Shown here in pieces: positions 56,501 to 60,990 of a stretch of DNA of 64,000 bases (position 1 is the stretch's first letter; the number at the start of each line of letters is the position of its first letter). Source of the stretch: Ottelia alismoides (lineage: Eukaryota > Streptophyta > Magnoliopsida > Alismatales > Hydrocharitaceae); assembly GCA_037367405.1 (NCBI GenBank), contig JAZKJV010000148.1, positions 1,240,001 to 1,304,000 of the forward strand. Direction: 5' to 3'. The notes beneath the pieces were generated by a model, which did no database searches, had not been told where the DNA came from, and was given only the letters and a program-made list of their open reading frames with translations. A program made the position numbers and the translations under genes.

Positions 56501-59500
56501 TCCCACATCTACCAGTTGGGAGATGTGGAGGCTTTGTGAGGGCTATATAAGAAGCCCCTCATCCCAAGTATCCATTGAGAAAAAGCAATGAAGCATATGA
56601 CCCTTTGAGGCTTTACTCGTGGTTTCATCTCGCTCCTTATGGAGTAGGGTTCCGCATAAAAATCATGTTCTTCATGTTTCACATTTCTAGTTCATGCTAT
56701 GTTTATCATTTCGCTTCCGCATTCCTATATTCTAACATAGATTATTTTGATAATTTCTCTCTAGTGACTATAACGAGACCAATTTGCATGGATATCTATC
56801 ATGCTACTAACAAAAGTACGATGATTTTTCAGTTAGATGTCAAGAATGACTTCCTTTTTGGTAACTTTGAGAGGAGGTCTATATGGCGCAATCAGTTTGA
56901 TGTCAAAAATGACTTCCTCTATGGTAATTTTGAGGATGTCTATACATTGCAATCAGTTAGATGTCAAGAATGACTTCCTCTATGGTAATTTTGAGGAGAT
57001 CTATATGGCATACCTACCCGAATACACCATTGAGAGGGAGTATGTATATAATCTGCACAAGACTATCCATGGTGCAATGCTGAGCCCCCAATCCTAGTTT
57101 TATAAACTCACTTCGGAATCAACTCCCTCTTTCTTCAAAAAAAAAGAATCAACTCCCTCAGTTTTCATAGGATAATATCATATTACTGTGGTTGTTTGCA
57201 GACGGGAAACTATCATTGATACTGATAAGTTTATTACTGGAGATGACAGTGTTGACATTCTTGAGATCAGGGCATTTCTACATAAGATATTTGTCACTAA
57301 GGACTTTGATCACGTACGATACTTTTTTGGGATTGAGATCACTTGTGTCTCTAGAGGACAACATCTATTCGAGAGAAAGTACTGCCTTACATCCTTACAG
57401 ATGCAAGTTTACTTGGTTGTAAATCATCCTCCATTCCGGCTGAATCTTAGAATCAAGCCAACACAATGGATCCCTTGTTTGAGGATACTACACAATATAG
57501 AAGTCTAGTGGGTAAACAATTGTATCTTACACAGCTACTAGACCATATAGCACTTATGGTGTTAGCATATTCAGTCAGTATATGTATAGGCCAAGGATTA
57601 GCTATTAACATAGTGTTCTTCTTGTTCTCGCATATTTGAAGAATTTGCCAAGAAAGAGACTCCATTATGCTTATGATTGACACACAAACATCATATCCTA
57701 TCTAGATATATATTACGTCAGTTCTCCTTAGGACAGATGATCCGCTGCAGATTTAGCCATGTTAATTGGGGGAAATCCGGTAACCTGACGCAAGAAGAAG
57801 AAGATAGTTTTTCTTCAAAAAAAGAAGCATATAGTTTGTTCCTAGGTCCAATGTAGAAGCAGAGTATAGCCATGACTCAAGTTACTTGTGAGATTTGTCG
57901 ATTCATCTCTAGCGATGCAACTGAATAAAGGATATATCAATATCCAACCATCATATACATTTTTAGGCGAATATAATTATGTATTTTTAAAATCAGCATA
58001 TAGAGATGCATACTAGGTTTGCGGAAATGGATAATACCATTTTCATATTTTAAGGATATGAAAACAGATAAGTTTACATATTTTAGGCAAATACGGATAT
58101 GGATATTCACTTTTTTAATTTACATATTACTTCATTTCCTTTCACTTTTTTTATTGTATTGGTAATTTATGTATTTTTAGTTAATCAGCTATTAATTTCA
58201 ATTTTTTAAAATATTTTTTTCCGAATTGTAAGAGTTAAGATACATGTGTTATCCATAGAACAATCAGCACTCCTTGTTACATATTCATATCTAAATTTTG
58301 AATATTTATTTCCATAATTCGTATTCATATTTCAGGATATAATTTGCGATTTTCAAAATCCAGAATGTATCTTATTTATGCAACTATATCAAGATGTTAA
58401 AACGGATTACGATATGCTAACACCTATATATGCATCTATATTCATTCATCCCTACAGGTCACCCTGCTACAGGAACTTGGTTGACCATCAGAATCCAAGT
58501 TCCTCTCTAACATGATAAGTTTACCACTTCTATTGTCATTGATCGTGTATTTATGAATGCATCAAGCACATAGAAATAGACTATCATTTTATTTTGGGAT
58601 GGCATGAAGAAACAATTAGGACTTCTCGTATCTTTACAGAGCTACAGCTTCTATAAATTTTAATTAAAGCTCTTCCAAATAAACGTACTTCACTATTGAT
58701 AGAGTTTGGGCATGATTAATATATATGCTCCTGATTTCGGGGGAGTATTGATGTAATTGGTTATTTCTATTATCCTCTATATTTGATAATGTTGATGCAG
58801 TTAATATAATCAATTATAGCATCTTCTATATATGGTAGTATTGACGTAATTTGACCTAATTGGGATTTAGGATTTCTCTTTACATAAGAAAACCGATCCC
58901 CTTCAATAAAATTCTCATTTTATTACAGTGAGTCAGTGACTTTCTCCACTGTATCTATATTATTCAGGATTGTGTCACATTATTGCTATCCGACTAATGC
59001 AAATAAGAATAGCTCTCTGCCTCTGAATCACTTAGATAAAAACACTCCAAGAAGGCATTGTCTGCTACAAGGCAAGAGATTAGAAGTTATCGTATCACCA
59101 ACTAGTGATAAGTAGCAGTACACGTGACTAACATTTTCCATGGACGAATCTCAACAACCAACCTTGAAAAAAACCCAATTCTTCAAGACCCAGAACATCT
59201 CATAAAAGCTTCTCTTGTTTCCATAAGCAAGCAACAGGATGACCCGATACAGCATTTTCATCGAAGACGTGCATTTTCCAGGAGGTATGATAAACTAGTT
59301 GGCAACGAAGATCCTGATCCTATTATTGTGCTACCAGATTGCTGTCTTGAATTCATCACATGGGAAACGTTCTTTTACTCATACTACATAAGGAATCAGC
59401 ATCTTCTCCGTAACGACAGATTATGTAACCGTGAGACCAAATTTACTTCTATTTGATAAAAAAACCCTAATTTCTCAAAACACATTCAGACAGATCGTCT

Positions 59501-60066
59501 TAATGGCTTATAAGTCTTCGAGGAAAGCTCCAGATATTAAATGGTGTGTGTCGGAAGGACAGCCACAGTGCTATGTGTTCTAGAAATTGATTGCTTGTAC
59601 ACCGACGAATTTATCAGCAGGATGCAATTGTATCCGTTCTTCATCTAGCATTAGCCAAAATTACAACAAGATCCTACCCATGTGCGGCTGTAGCCCCATT
59701 CACCAAATAAGGCACCAAATAAGAAGATACCTTTCCACGAAAAACCATTTGAACAAACTAGAACTATCGCTAACTCATTGAACACTCGCAAAAATCCGAC
59801 CTTCAGCAAGAGGAACACCTCCATTCGCCCCCCCATTCGGCAGCGAGCGATCAAGTGAAGCCAAGATCGCACATTTCGCATCGAGAACACAATCCACAAC
59901 CCGAAATCAGCGTCGAACTTACCTTGATCATCTCCTCGTGGATCCCGACATGCGAGTAGGACTGGAAGTAGGCCTTGTCGAACTCGGTGCACGGGAGGGC
60001 AGGGTAAGAGGAGCCTCTGCGGGGGCCTCTGCTCCCCCGACCGCTGCGGACTCGAGGGAGATCCAT
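17528..60066 (-). CDS. PRMT6: Protein arginine N-methyltransferase 6, 5' half in five exons
   Basis: Join of 60066-59923, 27332-27267, 27163-27095, 26675-26640 and 17593-17528 (minus strand; 48+22+23+12+22 codons, all introns phase 0, all GT..AG). The product transfers methyl groups from S-adenosylmethionine to arginine in proteins such as histones, typically in the nucleus. The sequence shows the helix preceding the fold ([15 protein letters not shown]), [10 protein letters not shown] motif I ([11 protein letters not shown]), the post-I acidic residue ([12 protein letters not shown]) and VIVLHGRVE. The double-E and THW loops are not in the window. No stops or frame shifts occur. The ATG at 60066 is the first in-frame ATG; upstream in-frame sequence has only GTG. 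Introns 1 and 4 are 32.6 and 9.0 kb. PRMT6 rather than PRMT1 or 3 is judged from the HEEMIK context and exon pattern. Confidence 0.9.
17594..19173. other. Intron 4, left part: AT-rich with a local tandem duplication
   Basis: No gene. Two diverged copies of a roughly 125-bp unit lie in tandem at about 18547-18675 and 18676-18800, sharing GAATCATGATGAGTTTTCRAA and AACAAGATTTCAAAAA. A frame at 17851-18090 (minus) or 17855-18151 (plus) has no recognisable similarity. Confidence 0.45.
18195..18345. repeat. Possible diverged member of the AAATTTCG repeat family
   Basis: Contains GTTTGAGGTTTCACGAAATT, CGGCGAAATATC and CTCGATATCTC, resembling the better copies at 21680-21871 and 36740-36958. Ends are not defined. 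Confidence 0.35.
21680..21871. mobile_element. 192-bp AAATTTCG-rich insertion in the hAT gene
   Basis: Flanked by a perfect 11-bp direct repeat, TGGTCGTGGAC, at 21669-21679 and 21872-21882. Near its ends are perfect inverted 10-mers TCAAATTTCG (21686-21695) and CGAAATTTGA (21857-21866). It interrupts a glycine- and arginine-rich part of the hAT reading frame. It has no coding capacity. A 9-11 bp duplication would suit a Mutator-type MITE; a SINE is less likely because there is no poly-A tail or RNA polymerase III box. Confidence 0.7.
22403..22934. mobile_element. GGCC-rich MITE-like element, 532 bp
   Basis: GC-rich inverted arms full of GGGCC/GGCCC words (22430-22570 and 22790-22930) flank an AT-rich centre. 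Imperfect terminal inverted repeats: TAGACCTAAC at the left and the complement CAGACCTAGC at the right. Probable 8-bp target duplications ttcacagc (22395-22402) and ttcgcaac (22935-22942) match at 6 of 8 positions. This pattern suits a hAT-type non-autonomous element; exact ends are uncertain. Confidence 0.6.
23203..24360. other. Intron 4, AT-rich with diverged tandem duplication
   Basis: Two imperfect copies of a unit of about 150 bp, roughly 23435-23580 and 23588-23735. They share ATCAGYMACCAAT-like sequence, CATGCTAAC or similar, CGATATGTGTGATA and TGTGTATTTKTA. No coding region was found. Confidence 0.45.
23700..23860. repeat. Diverged member of the AAATTTCG repeat family
   Basis: Contains CAAAATTTGCGGAAATTTTG and an end ATCGAGATTGCGATCCTTGC. 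That end matches ATCAAGATTTAAAACCTTGC of the copy at 36740-36958. No flanking duplication was seen. Confidence 0.5.
25195..25217 (-). promoter_or_regulatory. Primer binding site, extended tRNA-Met match
   Basis: Minus strand TGGTATCAGAGC followed by GGGTTCGATTC, adjacent to the LTR. The second block also resembles the T-arm complement of initiator tRNA-Met. Confidence 0.85.
25218..25533 (-). repeat. 5' LTR (316 bp) of the short LTR element
   Basis: TGTTGGAGTA...TTCTAACA on the minus strand. It has a perfect 12-bp hairpin (25463-25474 with 25483-25494, GGTAAATGGATC) upstream of the TATA box (CTATATAAGGAGCC). The LTRs at 55180 and 56414 share the same layout. Confidence 0.88.
25539..26639. other. 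Intron 4, right part, nothing recognised
   Basis: AT-rich intron sequence between the LTR element and exon 4. No element ends or coding similarity were found. Confidence 0.4.
26640..26675 (-). CDS. PRMT6: PRMT6 exon 4 (12 codons)
   Basis: Encodes [12 protein letters not shown], the post-I segment whose glutamate contacts the ribose of S-adenosylmethionine. The acceptor is TATGCAG before GTT and the donor is CAG followed by GTATATG. A 36-bp exon is too short for ORF finders. Confidence 0.92.
27095..27163 (-). CDS. PRMT6: PRMT6 exon 3 (23 codons), SAM motif I
   Basis: Encodes [20 protein letters not shown] plus AKR, the glycine-rich nucleotide-binding loop of class I methyltransferases. The acceptor is TTTGCAG and the donor is AGA followed by GTAAGAT. 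Confidence 0.95.
27267..27332 (-). CDS. PRMT6: PRMT6 exon 2 (22 codons)
   Basis: Encodes [20 protein letters not shown] plus GK, the VRT..Y helix before the SAM fold. The acceptor is CCTGCAG before GAC and the donor is AAA followed by GTAATT. It lies only 187 bp from the L1-type LINE that starts intron 1's repeat block. Confidence 0.93.
27567..29201 (+). pseudogene. LINE ORF1 (RNA-binding protein), tail out of frame
   Basis: From the ATG at 27567 the frame is open for 544 codons. Two CCHC knuckles, [14 protein letters not shown] and [14 protein letters not shown], lie near residues 79-111, followed by a conserved globular region (about residues 245-400) of the kind seen in plant L1 ORF1. After about 29000 the tail seems to move into another frame (29041-29475). 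That frame ends in TAA overlapping the ORF2 ATG, so one frame change has probably separated the tail. ORF1 binds LINE RNA to form the transposition particle. Confidence 0.8.
29041..29475 (+). pseudogene. Probable displaced C-terminal part of LINE ORF1
   Basis: Open frame ending GGADEGL and TAA at 29473-29475. The TAA shares bases with the ORF2 start as TAATG (29473-29477). Such overlap suggests stop-restart translation of ORF2. The call rests on position and this junction rather than on domain similarity. Confidence 0.55.
29475..31210 (+). pseudogene. LINE ORF2, first part: endonuclease and start of RT
   Basis: The ATG at 29475 begins [12 protein letters not shown]. Endonuclease motifs are QETKLRG, GGDFNVT, SRIDRFL and SDHSPL, so the nicking domain was complete. 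A frame change near 30170 and a TAG at 30539-30541 (after RLKWLK) break it. The RT then starts ([31 protein letters not shown]) and is cut at 31210 by the second LINE. ORF2 nicks target DNA and copies LINE RNA into it. Confidence 0.9.
31211..33850 (-). mobile_element. 5'-truncated L1-type LINE inserted head-on into the first
   Basis: Flanked by a target duplication of 22-24 bp (31187-31210 and 33851-33874, identical). A run of 11 T on the plus strand (31209-31219) is its poly-A tail. Only the C-terminal two thirds of ORF2 and the 3' UTR are present, as expected from incomplete reverse transcription. The perfect duplication and open frame show a recent event. It belongs to the same family as its host: both 3' UTRs contain ACTGGGGCGAACACC and CCCCCT near the A-tail. 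Confidence 0.95.
31364..33850 (-). CDS. LINE ORF2 fragment: reverse transcriptase and zf-RVT, open
   Basis: 829 codons without a stop, entering at 33850 in frame ([17 protein letters not shown]) and ending at 31364. Motifs are [58 protein letters not shown], the catalytic [10 protein letters not shown], and the zinc-binding tail [18 protein letters not shown]. There is no start codon of its own and no endonuclease, since the 5' part was never copied. It is not expected to be expressed as a working protein. Confidence 0.92.
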   Translation of the reverse strand, partial: WLKDGDANTAFFHRIAGARKRANRISSIEIGDALLQTDREMGPALVNYFKNFFNRLPSSSWHWTASGPPALSCSDAAILSRPFTLEELKGAVWDLNADASPGPDGFPISFYRDFWDVIANDVLDVALEFCEGNRGFNRINRASVVLIPKSQGARRIEDFRPIAISNGIYLIIVKALARRLAPLLGSLISPSQAAFVQGRQISDCYALASAIIDGWHRNGTKGILWKIDFAKAYDSLDWRFLWSVLKSRGFPQVWISWIRRCVTTVSFSVSLNGRPSGGLFQPRRGVRQGCPLAPLLFVLAADVLPRMIQGVTNAGLTRGCTLGDLQIPLLQYADDTLCFIEGDRIQLAGMATTVQLFCEMSGLRINEDKSKFVPFALSPMEVGECSSSLGASLGVLPLEYLGLPLSVGRARLRDYLRVVEKFEKRLAGWRSSLLSRGGRLVLLKSVLSAIPIYFLSARGLPKGIRLRLEKCMRGFLWGKNGTARRGIHLVAWDIISRPKRDGGLGVRRLEVMRDAFLLKWAVRLLSRDDGFLVRCLRIAAGNAFLSVFDGRTHDHSPIFWREAFAVFNRNRSLFRPVLSDGTSFRFWTMDWSGKGIFMNLFPRLFALAGDKYASVDSCWSNGSWCLILVDYLSAQRLMEFSALMTLLMDAPTPSGGRDHYAWNEGSFSLKKAYFALLPIAVHPEASFLGHCNLIWGLKLPERIGIFLWVLRRGRLLTRDRLVSLFPNTSNFCGLCHSAVETADHLFLHCDLVRPLWDDVAWLNHSSMETFWESIAIAANRPRAERLIPIARIWSIWLGRNKSLFAGQRFYLENICIDANRFSLDWSSV
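33875..35678 (+). pseudogene. LINE ORF2, second part: RT core and zf-RVT
   Basis: Continues the host ORF2 directly after the insertion ([15 protein letters not shown]). Frame changes lie near 34046 and 34635 and a TAG at 35334-35336. The catalytic site is QFADDTIYF, with F replacing the usual Y. The zinc-binding tail [18 protein letters not shown] is readable, and the frame ends with TAG at about 35676-35678. Confidence 0.9.
35679..35874 (+). other. 3' UTR and A-tail of the first LINE
   Basis: Pyrimidine-rich UTR, then ACTGGGGCGAACACC at 35825-35839, CCCCCTCTTTTGAG and a short A-run before the target duplication. The same block occurs in the second LINE (complement of 31249-31263 and neighbours), marking a family-specific 3' end. 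Confidence 0.75.
35891..36209. other. Intron 1 spacer between LINE and Copia E
   Basis: About 320 bp of apparently unique intron sequence. No feature was recognised. Confidence 0.4.
36210..36340 (+). repeat. 5' LTR of Copia E, interrupted
   Basis: Starts TGTTGGTGTAGTTGATG and shares CCCCTTCAATAAAATT with the 3' LTR at 58745-58927. Its last bases are cut off by a MULE-like terminus starting at 36341. Confidence 0.6.
36341..37130. mobile_element. MULE-like fragment, second copy of the CT-rich family
   Basis: Begins GGGATTTTATCA and aligns for about 140 bp with the terminal inverted repeat of the MULE at 38487 (TTGCAATATCA, then CTTCTTCACAATGACAAC). It is followed by the same type of CT-rich interior (36540-36735 and 36960-37125). 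No right terminus was found, so it may be deleted. A second repeat, 36740-36958, sits inside it. Confidence 0.6.
36740..36958. mobile_element. AAATTTCG-rich element, 219 bp
   Basis: Flanked by CCTCCCACCA at 36730-36739 and 36959-36968, a 10-bp direct repeat, although in low-complexity CT-rich sequence. The ends carry inverted TTTTAAAT (36743-36750) and ATTTAAAA (36946-36953). The body is built of AAATTTCG and GAAATTTCG words on both strands. It is related to 21680-21871 and 23700-23860. Confidence 0.6.
37131..37792 (+). repeat. Copia E leader with TTGTTGTAGTGCC minisatellite
   Basis: Between about 37300 and 37640 a loose repeat of roughly 30-40 bp recurs (variants of CACGTTGTTGTAGTGCCATC). 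Its position just before gag suggests it is the element's leader; other Copias in the window also have repetitive leaders. No gene. Confidence 0.5.
37793..38477 (+). pseudogene. Copia E gag fragment
   Basis: ATG at 37793. Despite many stops, gag features read through, most clearly [20 protein letters not shown] and [13 protein letters not shown] (38290-38400). It ends at the MULE insertion at 38487. Confidence 0.75.
38700..39460 (+). repeat. CT-rich minisatellite inside the MULE
   Basis: CAGCCTCGAGCTCCG followed by CGAGCTCCTCCCCAGC recurs at 38901, 38964, 39035, 39112, 39202 and 39288, spaced 63-90 bp. Open frames on both strands (proline/serine-rich or glycine/arginine-rich) are products of this repeat. 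It could derive from a captured proline-rich coding stretch, but no gene was recognised. Confidence 0.7.
39575..40299. mobile_element. hAT-type MITE with GCATATGC palindromes
   Basis: 725 bp. Ends CAAGGTTCA at the left and the complement CAGTGTTCA at the right match at 7 of 9 bases. The 8-bp duplications gaggagat (39567-39574) and gaggagac (40300-40307) differ at one base. Near both ends are clusters of GCATATGCGG palindromes (39631-39665 and 40137-40285), as expected for transposase-binding sites. It lies inside the MULE. Confidence 0.7.
40583..40706 (+). pseudogene. Copia E zinc-knuckle region
   Basis: The Copia E frame resumes after the MULE ([20 protein letters not shown], then KCW) and resembles the region around a gag CCHC knuckle. 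It ends at the tgtcc duplication, where the 9.3-kb Copia is inserted, and continues in frame at 50047. Confidence 0.65.
40707..43324 (+). repeat. 5' LTR, 2,618 bp
   Basis: Starts TGTTGGACATGC and ends GTATCCTTCA. It contains the palindrome series at 41983-42365 and a TATA region (CCTATATAAGAAGAGG) near 42745. The 68-codon open frame at 41500-41706 also occurs in the 3' LTR, but nothing shows it is translated. Confidence 0.93.
41983..42515. repeat. Serial palindromes in the LTR
   Basis: At least six palindromes with a three-base loop (GTG or ATG) follow one another. The first is TGATAATTAAAT-GTG-arm (41983-42009, perfect 12-bp arms). Others lie at 42054-42078, about 42140-42164 and 42207-42233 (TATATTATAAAT arms), and about 42338-42358. 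AGATCTCATGAGAT palindromes end the tract. Matching tracts occur at about 48665-49200 and, inverted, 61800-62330. Confidence 0.8.
43327..43342 (+). promoter_or_regulatory. Primer binding site, 16-base tRNA-Met match
   Basis: TGGTATCAGAGCCAGG, two bases after the LTR end. It matches the complement of plant initiator tRNA-Met over its full length. Confidence 0.93.
43343..47397 (+). pseudogene. Degraded interior of the large Copia
   Basis: No frame longer than about 100 codons. Weak Copia traces are seen around 46560-46700 ([12 protein letters not shown], then further integrase-like residues broken by stops) and possibly RT or linker remains near 47100-47390. No clear polypurine tract precedes the 3' LTR. 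The LTRs look much better preserved than the interior. Confidence 0.6.
47398..50046 (+). repeat. 3' LTR, 2,649 bp
   Basis: Aligns with 40707-43324 from end to end. The first bases read TGACATGC because four bases of TGTTGGACATGC are missing. It ends GTATCCTTCA, followed by the duplication tgtcc. Confidence 0.92.
50047..50540 (+). pseudogene. Copia E gag end and protease
   Basis: After the tgtcc duplication the Copia E frame resumes. The sequence [24 protein letters not shown], then DEPWIL near 50280-50300 is where the protease DSGA motif would start; the motif itself is degraded. After 50300 only scattered resemblance remains. Confidence 0.6.
50541..51639. other. Unassigned stretch inside Copia E, with an exact tandem duplication
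   Basis: Probably an insertion or a highly degraded part of Copia E. It holds a GC-rich piece (50830-51180) with no recognisable protein on either strand. It also holds an exact 68-bp tandem duplication with period 70 (51187-51256 and 51257-51324). Boundaries were not found. Confidence 0.4.
51640..52231 (+). pseudogene. Copia E pre-integrase and integrase, first part
   Basis: LFLWHLC, then [20 protein letters not shown] (HHCC zinc region) and LHLDIWGPC (first catalytic D), [31 protein letters not shown] and GDVILTT. It is interrupted exactly at 52231 by a Helitron and resumes at 54010. Confidence 0.8.
52573..53313. pseudogene. Possible captured gene fragment in the Helitron, split by a MITE
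   Basis: The segments 52573-52714 and 53185-53313 are GC-richer than the rest of the Helitron and form an open frame on each strand when the MITE is skipped. The plus strand is serine-rich ([15 protein letters not shown]). The minus strand has a lysine-then-glutamate-rich stretch, which looks slightly more protein-like. Neither was recognised. Helitrons often pick up host gene pieces, so capture is the likely source. Confidence 0.4.
52715..53176. mobile_element. hAT MITE, TIR CAGTGTTGCA, TSD cttcgact
   Basis: 462 bp. Perfect 10-bp terminal inverted repeats, CAGTGTTGCA (52715-52724) and TGCAACACTG (53167-53176). Perfect 8-bp duplication cttcgact at 52707-52714 and 53177-53184. Dense AGTCGGCCGACTAT palindromes lie near the right end (53020-53170) and related GGTATTCGG words near the left. 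No coding capacity. Confidence 0.93.
53323..53565. repeat. Diverged tandem duplication in the Helitron
   Basis: Two units of about 119 bp (starting near 53323 and 53442) share ATTAATTAAATAAA.TTCATT, AAAACTTAATGTTAAT and CCTAAAGAAATA.TCTCTTT. No coding role was seen. Confidence 0.7.
54010..54321 (+). pseudogene. Copia E integrase, second part
   Basis: Resumes at 54010 with [10 protein letters not shown], then [33 protein letters not shown] and [13 protein letters not shown], the conserved C-terminal part of Copia integrase. It ends at the PIF/Harbinger MITE. Confidence 0.85.
54322..54700. mobile_element. PIF/Harbinger-type (Tourist) MITE
   Basis: 379 bp with the 3-bp duplication tta at 54319-54321 and 54701-54703. 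Terminal inverted repeats of about 23 bp (GGAACCGTTTGGTTGGCGGG; right complement GGTAGCGTTTGGTTCGCGGG) have three mismatches. AT-rich centre, no coding capacity. Confidence 0.88.
54701..55179 (+). pseudogene. Copia E linker and start of reverse transcriptase
   Basis: After a proline-rich linker, traces of the RT N-terminus are present, ending [12 protein letters not shown] where Copia proteins have the [14 protein letters not shown] block. The frame is cut at the tagat duplication (55175-55179) by the next LTR element. Confidence 0.7.
55180..55510 (+). repeat. 5' LTR with a local inversion at its end
   Basis: Follows the 3' LTR closely to about 55462 (TTTTTAGTTCATGCT). Then comes CTGATATCA, TGTTAGAAAATATGAATGCA and onward to about 55510, which is the LTR end plus the primer site in reverse complement. 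In the intact LTR the same place reads ATGTTTATCATTTCGCTTCC and on to TTCTAACA. See the finding on this inversion. Confidence 0.75.
56414..56737 (+). repeat. 3' LTR, 324 bp
   Basis: TGCTGGAGTA...TTCTAACA, with T-to-C in the usual TGTTGG. It has the conserved hairpin 56454-56465 / 56473-56484 (GGTAAATGGATC) and the TATA region GCTATATAAGAAGCC. The purine stretch GAGGAGGG precedes it. Confidence 0.9.
56738..57930 (+). pseudogene. Copia E reverse transcriptase core, with internal triplication
   Basis: Resumes with [14 protein letters not shown] and [15 protein letters not shown] stretch of about 62 bp coding for the [12 protein letters not shown] motif is present three times (56836-56898, 56899-56959, 56960-57020). 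Downstream are [29 protein letters not shown] and GGNPVT (RNase H region). Many stops occur. Confidence 0.82.
57931..58459. other. AT-rich insertion in Copia E RNase H, unassigned
   Basis: Separates two RNase H pieces. It has recurring GGATATGGATAT / TTCATATTT words typical of some plant MITEs, but no clear ends or duplication. Confidence 0.4.
58460..58744 (+). pseudogene. Copia E RNase H end and polypurine tract
   Basis: Reads WDGMKKQLG and ends [10 protein letters not shown]. The polypurine tract GGGGGAG at 58738-58744 is directly followed by the 3' LTR. Confidence 0.75.
58745..58927 (+). repeat. 3' LTR of Copia E
   Basis: About 183 bp. It starts TATTGATGTAATTGG (TG changed to TA), contains CCCCTTCAATAAAATT and ends TTTTATTACA. 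It aligns with 36210-36340. Confidence 0.75.
58928..59922 (-). other. Intron 1, 5' part next to exon 1
   Basis: Mixed AT-rich intron sequence between Copia E and the exon 1 donor (GTAAGTT). No element was recognised. It includes a 110-codon frame (59124-59456, plus) without recognisable similarity. Confidence 0.5.
59923..60066 (-). CDS. PRMT6: PRMT6 exon 1 (48 codons, with start codon)
   Basis: ATG at 60066-60064. The first half is a low-complexity arginine/glycine-rich leader ([15 protein letters not shown]), common at plant PRMT6 N-termini and itself of RGG type. The second half, [20 protein letters not shown] plus MIK, is the conserved start of the catalytic fold. The donor is AAG followed by GTAAGTT. 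The frame is open upstream to about 60213 but has no ATG. Confidence 0.92.
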
Positions 60067-60990
60067 GTAGCTCGGCGGCGGGTGGCCGTTCCCGTCGCCG
60101 GAGAGTTGTTCCCCTCGCCGGAGAGGTTGTTGGGGGTCATTTGAGTCGTTAGGTTGGAGGTTGTTTTGAATTAGGAGGTGGCGTGTGTTTGCGCCTTTTA
60201 GGGCAGTGGACACTCGAGTTGATCAAAGTTGATCTATGCAAATTTTCATTTTACAACCCAAGAAAAAGGTCGTTTGCATCTTTTTCCCTAGAAACTTGCG
60301 ATATTATAAAAAAAAGTACCCCTACGGAATTTCATGTTAACAAAAATAACCTTGATAAATTGCATTGTTAAAAAAATACCATTCTTTAATTTTTTTATTA
60401 GTAACCATATTAAATCCAACTTTTAAAATAAACAAGTGAAACTTTGTGCATATACCCTTTCATTTACTTCCTGATTTATATGAACTCCTTCCTCTTCTAC
60501 CTTCACCACCAACTCTTCCCTCAAACTCATTTTTGTCATCCACCTCCATCCCTCGTTGGTATTGCACGATTAGTTCCCGTCCAAGCATTTAATCTCATCA
60601 GCTCTCACATGGTAGCATCGAGGCAAAGTGACAATTCTAACACCTTAGGGGTTTGTTCTGTTTGAAAATAAGCAGGAATAAGGTTGAGGAATAAGATAGA
60701 ATGGAAGCACTATTCATGTTCGATTGGAATGATAGGAGAGGAAGAATAAGATTATGCGAGGTGGAATAAAGATAGGAATAATGGTGGAATAAGGTAGAAT
60801 AAGGATTGAGAGAGATGTGCTGAGTGGAATAGTCGTACGAGGAAGGAGGAGCGATAGGTGTTGTTGAACTCATTTACCCGGATGCCAACCTGCCTAATCA
60901 ATTAAATTCAGACCTAATTTGATCTAATTACTAATTAAGAGGATTTGTGATCTATTAAAAATAGAGCATAATGATTAATCATGCTAAAAT
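60067..60990 (-). promoter_or_regulatory. PRMT6 5' UTR and promoter interval
   Basis: Sequence between the ATG and the solo LTR. GC-rich to about 60180, AT-rich at 60220-60470, and purine-rich at 60650-60860 with repeated GGAATAAG / GATAGGAATAA words. No single convincing TATA box was chosen. Any LTR influence would act across this 925 bp. Confidence 0.45.

Larger units (their letters stand above)
55180..56737 (+). mobile_element. Non-autonomous LTR element, tagat TSD
   Basis: 1,558 bp between perfect 5-bp duplications tagat (55175-55179 and 56738-56742). A rearranged 5' LTR, about 0.9 kb of non-coding interior and an intact 3' LTR (56414-56737). The LTRs share the family of 25218-25533. The interior has a G14-15 run near 55530 and an imperfect tandem duplication at about 56003-56130 (GGGTTTTCATGTG, GACTCKAGAGTAGAGTA), and no protein was recognised. 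It interrupts Copia E reverse transcriptase. Confidence 0.9.
36210..58927 (+). mobile_element. Copia E: old Copia element expanded by nested insertions
   Basis: Copia pieces lie in order on the plus strand across 22.7 kb: 5' LTR (36210-36340), gag (37793-38477), zinc-knuckle region (40583-40701), protease (50052-50300), integrase (51640-52231 and 54010-54321), reverse transcriptase (54704-55179, 56743-57500) and RNase H to a polypurine tract (about 57720-58744), then 3' LTR. At five junctions the host frame resumes exactly at the far side of an inserted element. Many stops show age. Outer target duplications were not recognised. Confidence 0.85.
27333..59922 (-). other. PRMT6 intron 1, 32.6 kb, mostly transposons
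   Basis: GT at 59922-59921 (GTAAGTT after AAG) and AG before exon 2 (CTGCAG). The two LINEs (27520-35874) and the nested Copia E block (36210-58927) account for about 31 kb. The remainder is 27333-27519, 35875-36209 and 58928-59922. An intron this long is rare in plants. Confidence 0.85.

Noticed and set aside
36205..58932. Target duplication for Copia E
   Set aside because: The five bases before 36210 (atatg) and after 58927 (gtgag) do not match. Ends are too decayed to claim one.
59124..59456. 110-codon open frame in intron 1 near exon 1
   Set aside because: No recognisable domain, no splice context and ordinary AT-rich composition. Chance frame is the simplest reading.
60650..60870. Possible Tourist-like MITE (GGGGTTTGTTCTGTTTG start after TTA)
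   Set aside because: The left end resembles such elements but no matching inverted end or TTA duplication was found on the right.
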